A stretch of DNA of 64,000 nucleotides from NCBI RefSeq assembly GCF_004361815.1, contig NZ_SNWA01000002.1, positions 310,001-374,000 on the forward strand, given 5' to 3'. Below the pieces are notes generated by a model. That model was not told the origin of the DNA. It made no database searches and was given only the letters and a program-made list of their open reading frames with translations. The position numbers were made by a program, and so were the translations under genes. The DNA is from Paraburkholderia sp. BL10I2N1 (GTDB lineage: Bacteria > Pseudomonadota > Gammaproteobacteria > Burkholderiales > Burkholderiaceae). Positions 16,701 through 25,368 of the stretch are shown piece after piece (positions within the stretch are counted from its first letter, which is position 1; every line of letters begins with the position of its first letter).

Positions 16701-18623
16701 TCACTCCAGCGCGGCTGCAACGAGTTCGGCCACATCGAGCACTTCCGGACGCGGTCCCACGACGCCTTCCAGCATCGCCGTGCAATTCGGGCAACCCACG
16801 GCGACCACATCGGCACCGATCGCGCGGGCGTCGTTGATGCGGATGTCCGGGATGCGCTGCTTGCCGGGAATATCGGTCAGCGGCGCGCCGCCACCGCCGC
16901 CGCAGCAACGGCCACGCTTGCCATGGCGTTCCATTTCGACGATCTGGATGCCGATCGAACGCAGCAGCTTGCGCGGCGCTTCCGTCTCGCCGTTGTAGCG
17001 GCCCAGGTAGCAGGGATCGTGATAGGTGATCTTCTGCTCACGCATGGCTTCGTTCGCCTTCGGCGTCACCTTGCCCGCCGCGACGAGCTCCGCGACAAAC
17101 GTCGTGTGATGCAGCACGTCGAAACGTCCGCCCAGTGCGCAATATTCGTTGCGCAGGCTGTGCATCACGTGCGGGTCCGCCGTCACGATGCGCCTGAACG
17201 AGAGGGTAGAAAGCGTGCCTTTCAACTGCTTCGCAAGGCGCTGGAATGTGGCTTCGTCCCCCAGGCGGCGGGCCACGTCGCCCGTATCCGTCTCGATGCC
17301 GCCGAGCACGGCGTAGTCGACGCCGGCCTTGTTCAGCACTTTGACCAGCGCGCGCAAGGTGCGTTGATAGCGCATGTCGAAAGCGCCTTCGCCGACGACA
17401 AGAAGCACGTCGACAGGCTTGCCCGGCTGTGCGACCGGCGCGTTCAGATCGACGGCCCAGTCGTAGCGGGCGGTCTTGTCGTAGCCTCCGGCAGTGCCGG
17501 TTTCGCGCAGATTCGCCAGCACTTCAGGGCCTTTGCCCGGCACCATGCCATGCACGAGCGTCTGATTGCGGCGCATATCGACGATTGCATCGACATGTTC
17601 GATCAGCATCGGGCACTCCTCAACGCAGGCCCGGCACGTCGTGCACGACCAGAGCGTGTCTGCCTCGATCAGGCTCGATACGATCGGGCGTTGCGGATCG
17701 CCGCCATGCTGCCCCACGGGAAGGCCCGGCGTGGGACTGCCGGCATACGCGGCATCGGTGCCGCCGACCATCCCGGTGACGAGATCCTGAATCAGCTTCT
17801 TCGGATTGAGCGGCTGCCCGGCGGCGAACGCGGGACACGCTGCTTCGCACTTGCCGCACTGCACGCAGGCATCGAAGCTCAGCAACTGGTTCCAGCGAAA
17901 CTCGACGGGCTTGCCGACACCGTATTCGTTCTGATCGAGTGCGGGCGTCTTGAGTGCGGTGGGCGGTATGGCATCGGCGGCGCGCACATCGCCATTGCCC
18001 GCAAACCGCTCCTGACGCGGATGAAATGCGAGATGCAGCAAGCCGGCAAGCGCGTGCTTCATCGGACCGCCACGTGCCGCGCCTACCGTCATCGCGAATG
18101 CGCCCACGGCGATCAGGACGGCAAAGATGACGGCGAGTCCACCCGACATCGCCGACGCCGGCACCAGCACGAACAGCAACAGGCCGACAGCAAACGAACC
18201 GAGCAGCCACGGCAACGTATCCCACGGACCACGCGACAGTCTTGCAGGCACCGCCTTGGCGCCATGCCGGCGACGCCAGACAAACACCGCGCCCACCAGC
18301 ATCACCAGCGCGGCAAGAAAAATCGCGCGATCGAGCCAGGGCGAATAGATCGCCAGTCCGTAGTTGATGAACACGAAGGCGAACGCCGCGATTGCACCGC
18401 CCGCTGTCGCAACGTGCGTCTTCGCAATGTACGGATCGCGGGCCACGACGTGGTGCAGATCCACGAAATAGCGCTTCGGGATGGTCAGCAGGTTGGTCCA
18501 GCCGAACGCGCCCGCTGCGGTCGCACGGCCGAGCCGCCAGTACGACGCCCGGCGCGCGAGGGCGAACGCAAGACCGGCGACCGATACCCACAGCAATGCG
18601 GTGATGAGAAACGCCGGGCTCAT
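16701..18623 (-). CDS. dgcB: Dimethylglycine demethylase subunit DgcB, membrane iron-sulfur protein
   Basis: The roughly 640-residue protein has about six N-terminal membrane segments (residues 5-190), then two 4Fe-4S motifs (CVQCGKCEAACP and CTTCRACVEECP), then two CCG-type cysteine-rich domains (DPCYLGRYN..., CCGGGGG..., GCPNC). This layout resembles heterodisulfide-reductase/glycolate-oxidase iron-sulfur subunits and matches P. aeruginosa DgcB (PA5399). It likely links the soluble DgcA/ETF components to the membrane. The ATG at 18623 begins 2 bp after the dgcA stop; an in-frame upstream start lies inside dgcA. Confidence 0.9.
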   Translation of the reverse strand: MSPAFLITALLWVSVAGLAFALARRASYWRLGRATAAGAFGWTNLLTIPKRYFVDLHHVVARDPYIAKTHVATAGGAIAAFAFVFINYGLAIYSPWLDRAIFLAALVMLVGAVFVWRRRHGAKAVPARLSRGPWDTLPWLLGSFAVGLLLFVLVPASAMSGGLAVIFAVLIAVGAFAMTVGAARGGPMKHALAGLLHLAFHPRQERFAGNGDVRAADAIPPTALKTPALDQNEYGVGKPVEFRWNQLLSFDACVQCGKCEAACPAFAAGQPLNPKKLIQDLVTGMVGGTDAAYAGSPTPGLPVGQHGGDPQRPIVSSLIEADTLWSCTTCRACVEECPMLIEHVDAIVDMRRNQTLVHGMVPGKGPEVLANLRETGTAGGYDKTARYDWAVDLNAPVAQPGKPVDVLLVVGEGAFDMRYQRTLRALVKVLNKAGVDYAVLGGIETDTGDVARRLGDEATFQRLAKQLKGTLSTLSFRRIVTADPHVMHSLRNEYCALGGRFDVLHHTTFVAELVAAGKVTPKANEAMREQKITYHDPCYLGRYNGETEAPRKLLRSIGIQIVEMERHGKRGRCCGGGGGAPLTDIPGKQRIPDIRINDARAIGADVVAVGCPNCTAMLEGVVGPRPEVLDVAELVAAALE

Positions 18624-18625
18624 CG

Positions 18626-20689
18626 TCAAAAGTCCTTGCAAAGACGCAGCGCGTCGTAGATCGCGCCGTGAATGTTATGCATCGAGATGCAGTCGCCAAC
18701 ACGGAACAGCAGGAAGCGGCCGTTGCCCAGTTCCTCGGACAGCGACGGCTGCGGCTCCGCAGCGAACAGCTTGTGCACATCGACCTGGCCGCGGTTCACC
18801 GATTCCGGCTTGAGCTTCCAGTACAACGCGTCGTTGGGCGTGCTGCCGTTTTCGATCACCACCTGATCGACCGCCCGCTCTTCCTGTTCCTCGGTGTATT
18901 CGTTGCGCAGCACGGCGATCTTCTTGCCATCCTCTTCGTAGACGCGATCGAGCCAGTAGTTCGGCGTGTGAATCACGCCCTGCGCATAGAGGCGTCGATA
19001 GAAGATCGGGAATGTCGTACCGCCGACGTCGTCGGCCACTTTCACATCCGGCGTGACGATTTCGACCTTCGAGCCGCGGCTGGAGATGAAGTCCGCTACG
19101 CCGGCGCCCGCATGCGTGCTGACGCCGTCATAAACCAGCACGTTCTGCTTTGGCTCGACGCGACCGGCGAGGATGTCCCATGAACTGACGGCGAGCCCTT
19201 CGTCGACGCCCCATGCCGGCACCTGTTGCGTGAAGCTCGAGCCGCCCGTTGCCAGCACGATGATGTCCGGCTTTTCCGCGAGAATCATCTTCTCGTCGGC
19301 TTCAACGCCAAGACGCCGATCCACGCCAAGGCGCTTCGTTTCCATATCGAACCAGCGGACGATGCCCGCCATCTGCTCACGCTGCGGCGCTTTCGCCGCG
19401 AGCATGATCTGGCCGCCAACAGCGTCGGCCTTTTCGAACAGCACGACCTCGTGGCCGCGCGAGCGCGCGACGCGTGCCGCTTCCAGACCAGCAGGACCCG
19501 CGCCGACGACCACCACCTTGCGGCGCGGCCCGCGTGTCTTCTCGATCACGTGCGGCATCGTCGCTTCGCGCGAAGTGGCGGCGTTCTGCACGCACAGCAC
19601 ATCGAGGCCGTTGTACTGGCGGTCGATGCAATAGTTGGCGCCGACGCATTGTTTGATTTCATCTTCGCGGCCGTCGCGGATCTTGATGACCATGTGCGGG
19701 TCGGCGATCTGCGCACGCGTCATGCCGACGAGGTCGACCATGCCATTGGCGAGCAGACGTTCGGCTTGCCCTGCATCGCGGATACTTTGCGCATGCATCA
19801 CCGGTACCTTGACAACCGATTTGATGCCTGCCGCCAGATGCACGAACGGTTCAGGCGGCAATGCCATAGGCGGCATGCAGTTCGCGAGCGTATTGTGCGT
19901 GTCCGCGCCGGAGCCGATCACACCGAGGTAATCGATCAGGCCGGATTCGGACATCGCCTGCGCGATCTCCTTCAACTGCTCGTGATCCAGACCATCTTCG
20001 TGAAATTCATCGCCGCACATGCGCAGGCCGACGCAGAAATCCGGGCCGACCGCTTCACGCACGGCCTTGAGCACTTCCACGCCAAAGCGCAGACGGTTCT
20101 CGAGCGAGCCGCCCCATTCGTCAGTGCGAAAGTTCGTGCGTGGGCTCCAGAACTGATCGATCAAATGCTGGTGCGCGGCGGAAATCTCGATGCCGTCCAT
20201 GCCGGCCTGTTGCACGCGTTTCGCCGCTGCCGCGAAATCGCTGATGATGCGGCGGATTTCCTCGACCTCGATGATCTTCGCGTTGCCGCGGTGTACCGGT
20301 TCGCGCACACCGGACGGCGTCATCAGATGCGGCCAGTGCTCGCCATGGAACGCCGAGCGGCGGCCCATGTGCGTCGCCTGGATCATGATCTTCGCGCCGT
20401 GACGATGCATGGCTTCTGCCAGCCGCCCAAGCGGATCGACGATCCGGTCCGTCGACAGATTCACCGACTTCCACCATCCCTGCGGACTGTCGATCGACAC
20501 CGGGCTCGAGCCGCCGCACACGGCAAGCCCCACACCTCCCTTGGCCTTTTCCTCGTAGTAACGGATATAGCGGTCGCCCGGCAGACCGCCCGGTTCGGCA
20601 TAAACCTCGGCATGCGCCGTGCTGACGATGCGGTTGCGCAACGTGAGCTTGTTCAGCGTCAAGGGTTTGAACAGATTCGGATAACGCAT
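18626..20689 (-). CDS. dgcA: Dimethylglycine demethylase subunit DgcA (NADH:flavin oxidoreductase family)
   Basis: The 687-residue flavoprotein removes a methyl group from dimethylglycine to give sarcosine. The N-terminal Old Yellow Enzyme TIM barrel begins with LFKPLTLNKLTLRNRIV and contains QATHMGRR and SAAHQHLIDQFWSPRTN. A four-cysteine Fe-S cluster region (CVGANYCIDRQ..., CVQNAA) leads to a C-terminal FAD/NAD domain with VVVVGAGPAGLEAARVA. The layout is shared with trimethylamine and dimethylamine dehydrogenases. The chosen ATG 20689 starts at MRYPNLF. It is part of the dipeptidase-DUF5943-dgcA-dgcB-etfA-etfB order also found in P. aeruginosa PA5396-PA5401. Confidence 0.92.
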   Translation of the reverse strand: MRYPNLFKPLTLNKLTLRNRIVSTAHAEVYAEPGGLPGDRYIRYYEEKAKGGVGLAVCGGSSPVSIDSPQGWWKSVNLSTDRIVDPLGRLAEAMHRHGAKIMIQATHMGRRSAFHGEHWPHLMTPSGVREPVHRGNAKIIEVEEIRRIISDFAAAAKRVQQAGMDGIEISAAHQHLIDQFWSPRTNFRTDEWGGSLENRLRFGVEVLKAVREAVGPDFCVGLRMCGDEFHEDGLDHEQLKEIAQAMSESGLIDYLGVIGSGADTHNTLANCMPPMALPPEPFVHLAAGIKSVVKVPVMHAQSIRDAGQAERLLANGMVDLVGMTRAQIADPHMVIKIRDGREDEIKQCVGANYCIDRQYNGLDVLCVQNAATSREATMPHVIEKTRGPRRKVVVVGAGPAGLEAARVARSRGHEVVLFEKADAVGGQIMLAAKAPQREQMAGIVRWFDMETKRLGVDRRLGVEADEKMILAEKPDIIVLATGGSSFTQQVPAWGVDEGLAVSSWDILAGRVEPKQNVLVYDGVSTHAGAGVADFISSRGSKVEIVTPDVKVADDVGGTTFPIFYRRLYAQGVIHTPNYWLDRVYEEDGKKIAVLRNEYTEEQEERAVDQVVIENGSTPNDALYWKLKPESVNRGQVDVHKLFAAEPQPSLSEELGNGRFLLFRVGDCISMHNIHGAIYDALRLCKDF

Positions 20690-20726
20690 CGCGGACGACC
20701 TCGGACGGTGTACGGTTAGGCCTGGT

Positions 20727-21260
20727 TTATTGAGCGACTGGCGACACTTCGAACACACAATGGTCGTGACCTTCCGCTGCGCATTGAATTTCCTTCGACT
20801 GCGAGCGCGGTGCGCCCTTGCCGGCTTCGGTCGTGTCGTTCACCCAGTCCATCGCGCCGGCGAACCAGCCCGCGAACATGTAGCAAAGTTTGCCGTGTTT
20901 GCCCGGCTGCGCGAGGACAAACGACGAGTGACGCAGTTCGACACGCGCACGCGCGCTCCCCGGATCGGCTTCGATAATCGTAAAAATGCCCCAGCCGCGT
21001 TGCGAAAGACGCTTCAGGTAATGCTCGAATACCGCCATGCCGCTGATACCGTGCTGCTTTGCTTCCTTGTCGCACCAGTGATACGCCGACTTGTAACCAG
21101 CCTTGTAGAGAATCTCCGCGTAGGCGTCACGCCCGAGCGCTTCTTCGACAGCCGTATGATTGTTCGTGAAGAAATGACGGGGGACGTACAGCATCGGCAG
21201 TGCGTCGGAGGTCCAGACGCCAGTGTTCGGATCGACGTCGATCGGCAGTTGCGGTTGCAT
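20727..21260 (-). CDS. DUF5943 protein of the betaine operon, V4R-like C-terminus
   Basis: The 177-residue protein starts at ATG 21260 (an in-frame start at 21329 is less likely). It is the counterpart of P. aeruginosa PA5397, which lies in the same place between the dipeptidase and dgcA, and its function is unknown. The C-terminal half (KLCYMFAGWFAGAMDWV ... QCAAEGHDHCVFEV) resembles the V4R/4-vinyl-reductase domain, whose members bind small hydrophobic ligands or tetrapyrroles. That resemblance is my reading by eye. A role as ligand sensor, folding factor or flavin/folate helper for the demethylases would fit but is not shown. Confidence 0.8.
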   Translation of the reverse strand: MQPQLPIDVDPNTGVWTSDALPMLYVPRHFFTNNHTAVEEALGRDAYAEILYKAGYKSAYHWCDKEAKQHGISGMAVFEHYLKRLSQRGWGIFTIIEADPGSARARVELRHSSFVLAQPGKHGKLCYMFAGWFAGAMDWVNDTTEAGKGAPRSQSKEIQCAAEGHDHCVFEVSPVAQ

Positions 21261-21353
21261 CGCGAGGGTGCTCCGTGGGGTGAGTTTCGGTTCGTGCGGG
21301 CGCTCATCACGGCGCCCGTCGCGTTTCAATGAATGAAGATCGAGCTTCGGTGC

Positions 21354-22325
21354 TTATGCGCCCCAGACATCGCGGAACACGCGCACCCAGTTTTCGCCCA
21401 TGATCTTGCGGATGCGCGTCTCGCTCCAGCCGGCGCGCTCCATCGCCGAGGTCAGGTTCGGGAACTCGCCGATCGTGCGGATGCCTTCCGGGTTCACGAC
21501 CTTGCCGAAGTTCGTCAGACGGCGATAGCGGCCCTTGTCGTGCGTGAGCCAGTCGAAGAAGTCCACACTGTAGCCCTGCGTGAAATCGGTGCCGATGCCC
21601 ACCGTATCCTCGCCGACCAGATTGACGACATAGTCGATGGCTTCGATGTAGTCTTCCACCGTCGCATCGATACCGCGCTTGAGGAACGGCGCGAACATCG
21701 TTACGCCGATGAAGCCGCCGGCATCGGCGATTTCCTTCAGTTGTTCATCGGACTTGTTGCGCGGATGCTCCTTGAGACCCGACGGCAGGCAATGCGAATA
21801 GCAGACCGGTTTCTTCGAGAACGCGATCGCCTCCGACGACGTATTGCCGCCAACGTGCGACAGATCCACCATGATCCCAACCCGGTTCATTTCGGTGATC
21901 ACTTCGCGGCCGAAATCCGACAGCCCGCCGTCGCGCTCGTAGCAACCGGTGCCAACGAGGTTCTGCGTGTTGTAGCAAAGCTGCACGACGCGCACGCCCA
22001 TGTCGGCGAAGGCTTCGATGTAGCCGAGGTTGTCCTCGAAGGCATGCGCGTTCTGAAAACCCAGAATCACGCCGGTGCGGTTTTCCTTCTTCGCACGCGC
22101 AATGTCTTCGGTGGTGCGCACGAGCGTTAGCAGCTCGCTGTTTGCGCGGATCTGCTGCTTCATCAACGCGATGTTGTCGACGGTCTTCGTAAAGCTCTCC
22201 CACACCGACACCGTACAGTTCGCCGCGGTGATGCCGCCCTTCCTCATGTCCTCGAACACCGAGCGGTCAAATTTCGAAATGTTCAGGCCGTCGATGATGA
22301 TGCTGTTCTCATGCAGATTGCTCAT
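21354..22325 (-). CDS. Membrane-dipeptidase family (peptidase M19) protein of the betaine operon
   Basis: The 323-residue protein has the M19 renal-dipeptidase fold: an early IIDGLN in place of the usual HxD metal motif, GFQNAHAFEDN, MVDLSHVGG, CYSHCLPSGLKEHPRNKSD and GIGTDFTQGY. The normal N-terminal His-x-Asp zinc pair appears altered (IDGLN), so a standard dinuclear dipeptidase site is doubtful. The P. aeruginosa orthologue PA5396 lies in the same operon. The true substrate is unknown; a betaine-linked amide or N-methyl amino-acid derivative would fit the context better than a dipeptide. Confidence 0.83.
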   Translation of the reverse strand: MSNLHENSIIIDGLNISKFDRSVFEDMRKGGITAANCTVSVWESFTKTVDNIALMKQQIRANSELLTLVRTTEDIARAKKENRTGVILGFQNAHAFEDNLGYIEAFADMGVRVVQLCYNTQNLVGTGCYERDGGLSDFGREVITEMNRVGIMVDLSHVGGNTSSEAIAFSKKPVCYSHCLPSGLKEHPRNKSDEQLKEIADAGGFIGVTMFAPFLKRGIDATVEDYIEAIDYVVNLVGEDTVGIGTDFTQGYSVDFFDWLTHDKGRYRRLTNFGKVVNPEGIRTIGEFPNLTSAMERAGWSETRIRKIMGENWVRVFRDVWGA

Positions 22326-22396
22326 TCGATGCTCCGTATAGGGTTCTGGCGTGTGGGGTCGCTATAGCTGCGCGCAACGTTCGGCGATTGGGCGAA

Positions 22397-23671
22397 TCAG
22401 TAAATCGGAAAGCGCTCGCACAGCGCGAAAATCTCGCGGCGCACGCGCTGTTCGGTGGCCGCATCCCCGTCCGGGTGGTGGCGCAGCGCGTCGAACACTT
22501 CGAGGATCAGACGGCCCACCTCGCGGAACTCGCCGACGCCAAAGCCGCGCGTTGTGCCGGCCGGCGTGCCGAGGCGAATCCCCGACGTGACGGTCGGCTT
22601 CTCGGTGTCGAACGGAATCCCGTTCTTGTTGCAGGTGATGCCGGCGCGCTCCAGCGCATGCTCGACCTGCGTGCCCTTCAGGCCCTTCGGTCGCAGATCG
22701 ACCAGCAGCAGGTGGTTATCCGTGCCGCCCGTGACGAGATCGACGCCGCCCGCCTTCAGCACCTCGCCGAGCGCCTGTGCGTTGGCCAGCACGTTGTCGA
22801 TATAGCTCTTGAAGTTGTCCTGAAGCGCCTCGCCGAATGCGACCGCCTTGCCGGCGATCACGTGCATCAACGGACCGCCTTGCAGCCCCGGGAACACTGC
22901 CGAGTTGATCTTCTTCGCGATGTCTTCGTGGTTGGTCAGCACGAAGCCGCCGCGCGGGCCGCGCAACGTCTTGTGCGTCGTCGATGTCACGACATGCGCA
23001 TGTTCGACAGGATTCGGATGACGCCCCGCCGCGATCACCCCGGCGATGTGCGCCATATCGACCATCAGCTTCGCGCCCACGCTATCGGCAATGGCGCGGA
23101 AGCGCGCGAAATCGAGGACACGCGGGTAAGCGGAGAAACCGGCGATGATCAGAGCCGGTTTGTGCTCATGCGCGAGTGCTTCGATCTGGTCGTAGTCGAT
23201 GCGCAGCGTTTCGCGATCCACGCCGTACTGAACCGCGTTGAACCACTTGCCCGACAGCGCCGGTTTCGCACCGTGCGTGAGGTGGCCGCCTGCGTCCAGC
23301 GACATGCCCAGCACCGTGTCGCCCGGCTTCGTCAACGCGAGCATCACCGCACCGTTGGCCTGGGCTCCCGAGTGCGGCTGGACGTTCGCATAGCCGGCCT
23401 TGAAAAGCTGCTTGATGCGATCGATTGCCAGCGATTCGATCTGGTCGGCGAATTCGCAACCGCCGTAGTAACGCTTTCCGGGGTAACCTTCCGCGTATTT
23501 GTTGGTCAGCACCGAGCCCTGCGCTTCCAGCACCGCGCGCGACACGATGTTTTCCGACGCGATCAGCTCGACCTGCGACTGTTGACGTTCGAGTTCCTTG
23601 AGAAGCGCACTGCGCACCGGCGCATCGCGTTCGGCGAGAGTCTGAGTGAAGAAGGGAGTGGCGTTCGACAT
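22397..23671 (-). CDS. glyA: Serine hydroxymethyltransferase
   Basis: The 424-residue PLP enzyme interconverts serine and glycine with methylene-THF. It shows LIASENIVS near the N-terminus, [16 protein letters not shown], the PLP-lysine motif [14 protein letters not shown] and [13 protein letters not shown] 23671 (MSNATPFF) gives the normal length; ATG 23689 six codons upstream is also possible. As the first gene of the minus-strand betaine run it captures the C1 units and glycine produced when betaine is fully demethylated. It is the catabolic type of glyA found beside sarcosine or betaine genes. Confidence 0.93.
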   Translation of the reverse strand: MSNATPFFTQTLAERDAPVRSALLKELERQQSQVELIASENIVSRAVLEAQGSVLTNKYAEGYPGKRYYGGCEFADQIESLAIDRIKQLFKAGYANVQPHSGAQANGAVMLALTKPGDTVLGMSLDAGGHLTHGAKPALSGKWFNAVQYGVDRETLRIDYDQIEALAHEHKPALIIAGFSAYPRVLDFARFRAIADSVGAKLMVDMAHIAGVIAAGRHPNPVEHAHVVTSTTHKTLRGPRGGFVLTNHEDIAKKINSAVFPGLQGGPLMHVIAGKAVAFGEALQDNFKSYIDNVLANAQALGEVLKAGGVDLVTGGTDNHLLLVDLRPKGLKGTQVEHALERAGITCNKNGIPFDTEKPTVTSGIRLGTPAGTTRGFGVGEFREVGRLILEVFDALRHHPDGDAATEQRVRREIFALCERFPIY

Positions 23672-24171
23672 GAGAAATCCGTTGGTCATGGAAAGCGTTG
23701 CATGCGCGCGGGGCGGGCCTTTTGCGTTGCCTTGAACGGCCTGCCGGCAGCGGTTACCGACGGCTCTATTCTTCTCCCTCGCCCCAAACGCCAATTTACG
23801 AATTCAGACGCGTTCTTTACCTTTTCCGCCATTCAAGTCCGTTTTGGACAAGTGCAGGTTATGGCGCACGACCGTGCCAAACACCCGTTCAACGGCTAAC
23901 GGACAGCCTGTGACGGGAGCTGCACATCATTTTTCTGCGCGTGCTGCGGCGCAGCACAACCGCACTGCATACGTGCGCGTCACGCCCGCCGTTAGTGCCT
24001 GACACGCACAGGCAAGGTGCGGCAGACGGAGCTTTGAGGCGATCACCGAGGCGCGAGCCTGGGGTTTAGCCGTATGGCATGCTTGTTGCCTCGATCCCAG
24101 AATAAACAGCCCGTCCCCCCGATACTTCAAGACAGCTGCAACACTACAGAGTCGAAGGAAACATCAGCCCC
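23672..24171. promoter_or_regulatory. 500-bp divergent region between glyA and gbdR
   Basis: This is the only large gap in the betaine run and separates glyA (minus) from gbdR (plus). Short frames in it lack ribosome sites and recognisable sequence. It should contain the glyA and gbdR promoters and probably GbdR-binding sites, but no site could be fixed by eye. Confidence 0.45.
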
Positions 24172-25191
24172 ATGTCGCCCGACCGTACCGCGTCGCTGTC
24201 GCACTTCGCGTTCATGCCGCTGCCCAACTTCACGATGATCGCGTTCACGAACGCTATCGAGGTGCTGCGCATGGCGAACTACCTGAGCGGGCAACCGCTT
24301 TACCGGTGGTCGATCATCAGCCCGGATGGCGGCCTCGTCACGGCAAGCAACGGACTCAGCGTCGACACGGGTCCGGCCGAATGCGTCGGGCAGCCCGACA
24401 TCGTGTTCGTGTGCGGCGGCATTGACGTACAACGCGAAACCACGCCCGCCCATCTGTCGACGCTGCGCCGCTTCGCGCGCACAGGCGTCGCGCTGGGCAG
24501 CCTGTGCACCGGTACGTATGCGCTGGCGAAGTCCGGTCTGCTGGCGGGCTACGCATGCGCGATCCATTGGGAAAACATGTCGGCGCTCAAGGAGGAGTTT
24601 CCCGACACGCGCTTCCTGAAAGAGCTGTTCGTGATCGACCGCGACCGCGTGACCTGCACCGGCGGCGTCGCGCCGCTCGACATGATGCTCAACCTGATTG
24701 CTTCGCGCGTCGGCACTGCGCGCGTGACGCAGATCGCCGAACAGTTTATCGTCGAGCACGTGCGCGACAACAGCGCACAGCAGCGCATGCCGCTCGTCGC
24801 GCGGCTGGGCTCGGCGAACAAGTCGCTGTTCGAAGTCATCTCGCTGATGGAGAACAACATCGAGGAGCCGCTGTCGCGCGAAGAGCTCGCGCGACTGGCC
24901 GGCATGTCGCAACGCCAGTTGCAGCGCCTTTTCCGCGAACATCTCGGCATGACGCCGACGCACTACTACCTGACGCTGCGTCTGCGGCGCGCCCGTGAGC
25001 TTTTGCTGCAAACGGACATGTCCATCATGCACATCACCATGGCGTGCGGCTTCCAGTCAGCGTGTCATTTCAGCAAGAGCTATCGCGATGCGTTCGGCAC
25101 GGCGCCGACCCGCGAACGCCGCAAGCAGGTTGCGCCGCTCGCCCATACCCTGACGCCCGCGTTGCACCCGGGCCTCGCCGTGACCGCCTGA
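24172..25191 (+). CDS. gbdR: GbdR, AraC-family activator of glycine betaine catabolism
   Basis: The 339-residue regulator has an N-terminal GATase1/DJ-1-like domain (FMPLPNFTMIAFTNAIEVLRMANYL; LGSLCTGTYALAKSGLL with the nucleophile-elbow Cys) and a C-terminal AraC domain (LARLAGMSQRQLQRLFREHLG; MACGFQSACHFSKSYRDAFG). It corresponds to P. aeruginosa GbdR (PA5380), which senses glycine betaine and dimethylglycine and activates gbc, dgc, sox and related genes. It is divergent from glyA and the whole dgc-gbc run. The similarity to CdhR at 2917-3876 points to duplication and specialisation. Confidence 0.9.
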   Translation: MSPDRTASLSHFAFMPLPNFTMIAFTNAIEVLRMANYLSGQPLYRWSIISPDGGLVTASNGLSVDTGPAECVGQPDIVFVCGGIDVQRETTPAHLSTLRRFARTGVALGSLCTGTYALAKSGLLAGYACAIHWENMSALKEEFPDTRFLKELFVIDRDRVTCTGGVAPLDMMLNLIASRVGTARVTQIAEQFIVEHVRDNSAQQRMPLVARLGSANKSLFEVISLMENNIEEPLSREELARLAGMSQRQLQRLFREHLGMTPTHYYLTLRLRRARELLLQTDMSIMHITMACGFQSACHFSKSYRDAFGTAPTRERRKQVAPLAHTLTPALHPGLAVTA

Positions 25192-25368
25192 TCCCCGGCT
25201 TTTTCCCTTTCATCGCGCCCTTGATCGCTGCCATTGCGGCGATCGGCTGTGTGCGGTACCGTGAGATGAATCGCGGTACCGTGTCCTCGCGCGTTGCGCG
25301 CTGGCCAGTACCAATCCGCTTGAAACGCCGCATTGCATCATGCGTGCACATGCCGTTCGGGATGGGCC

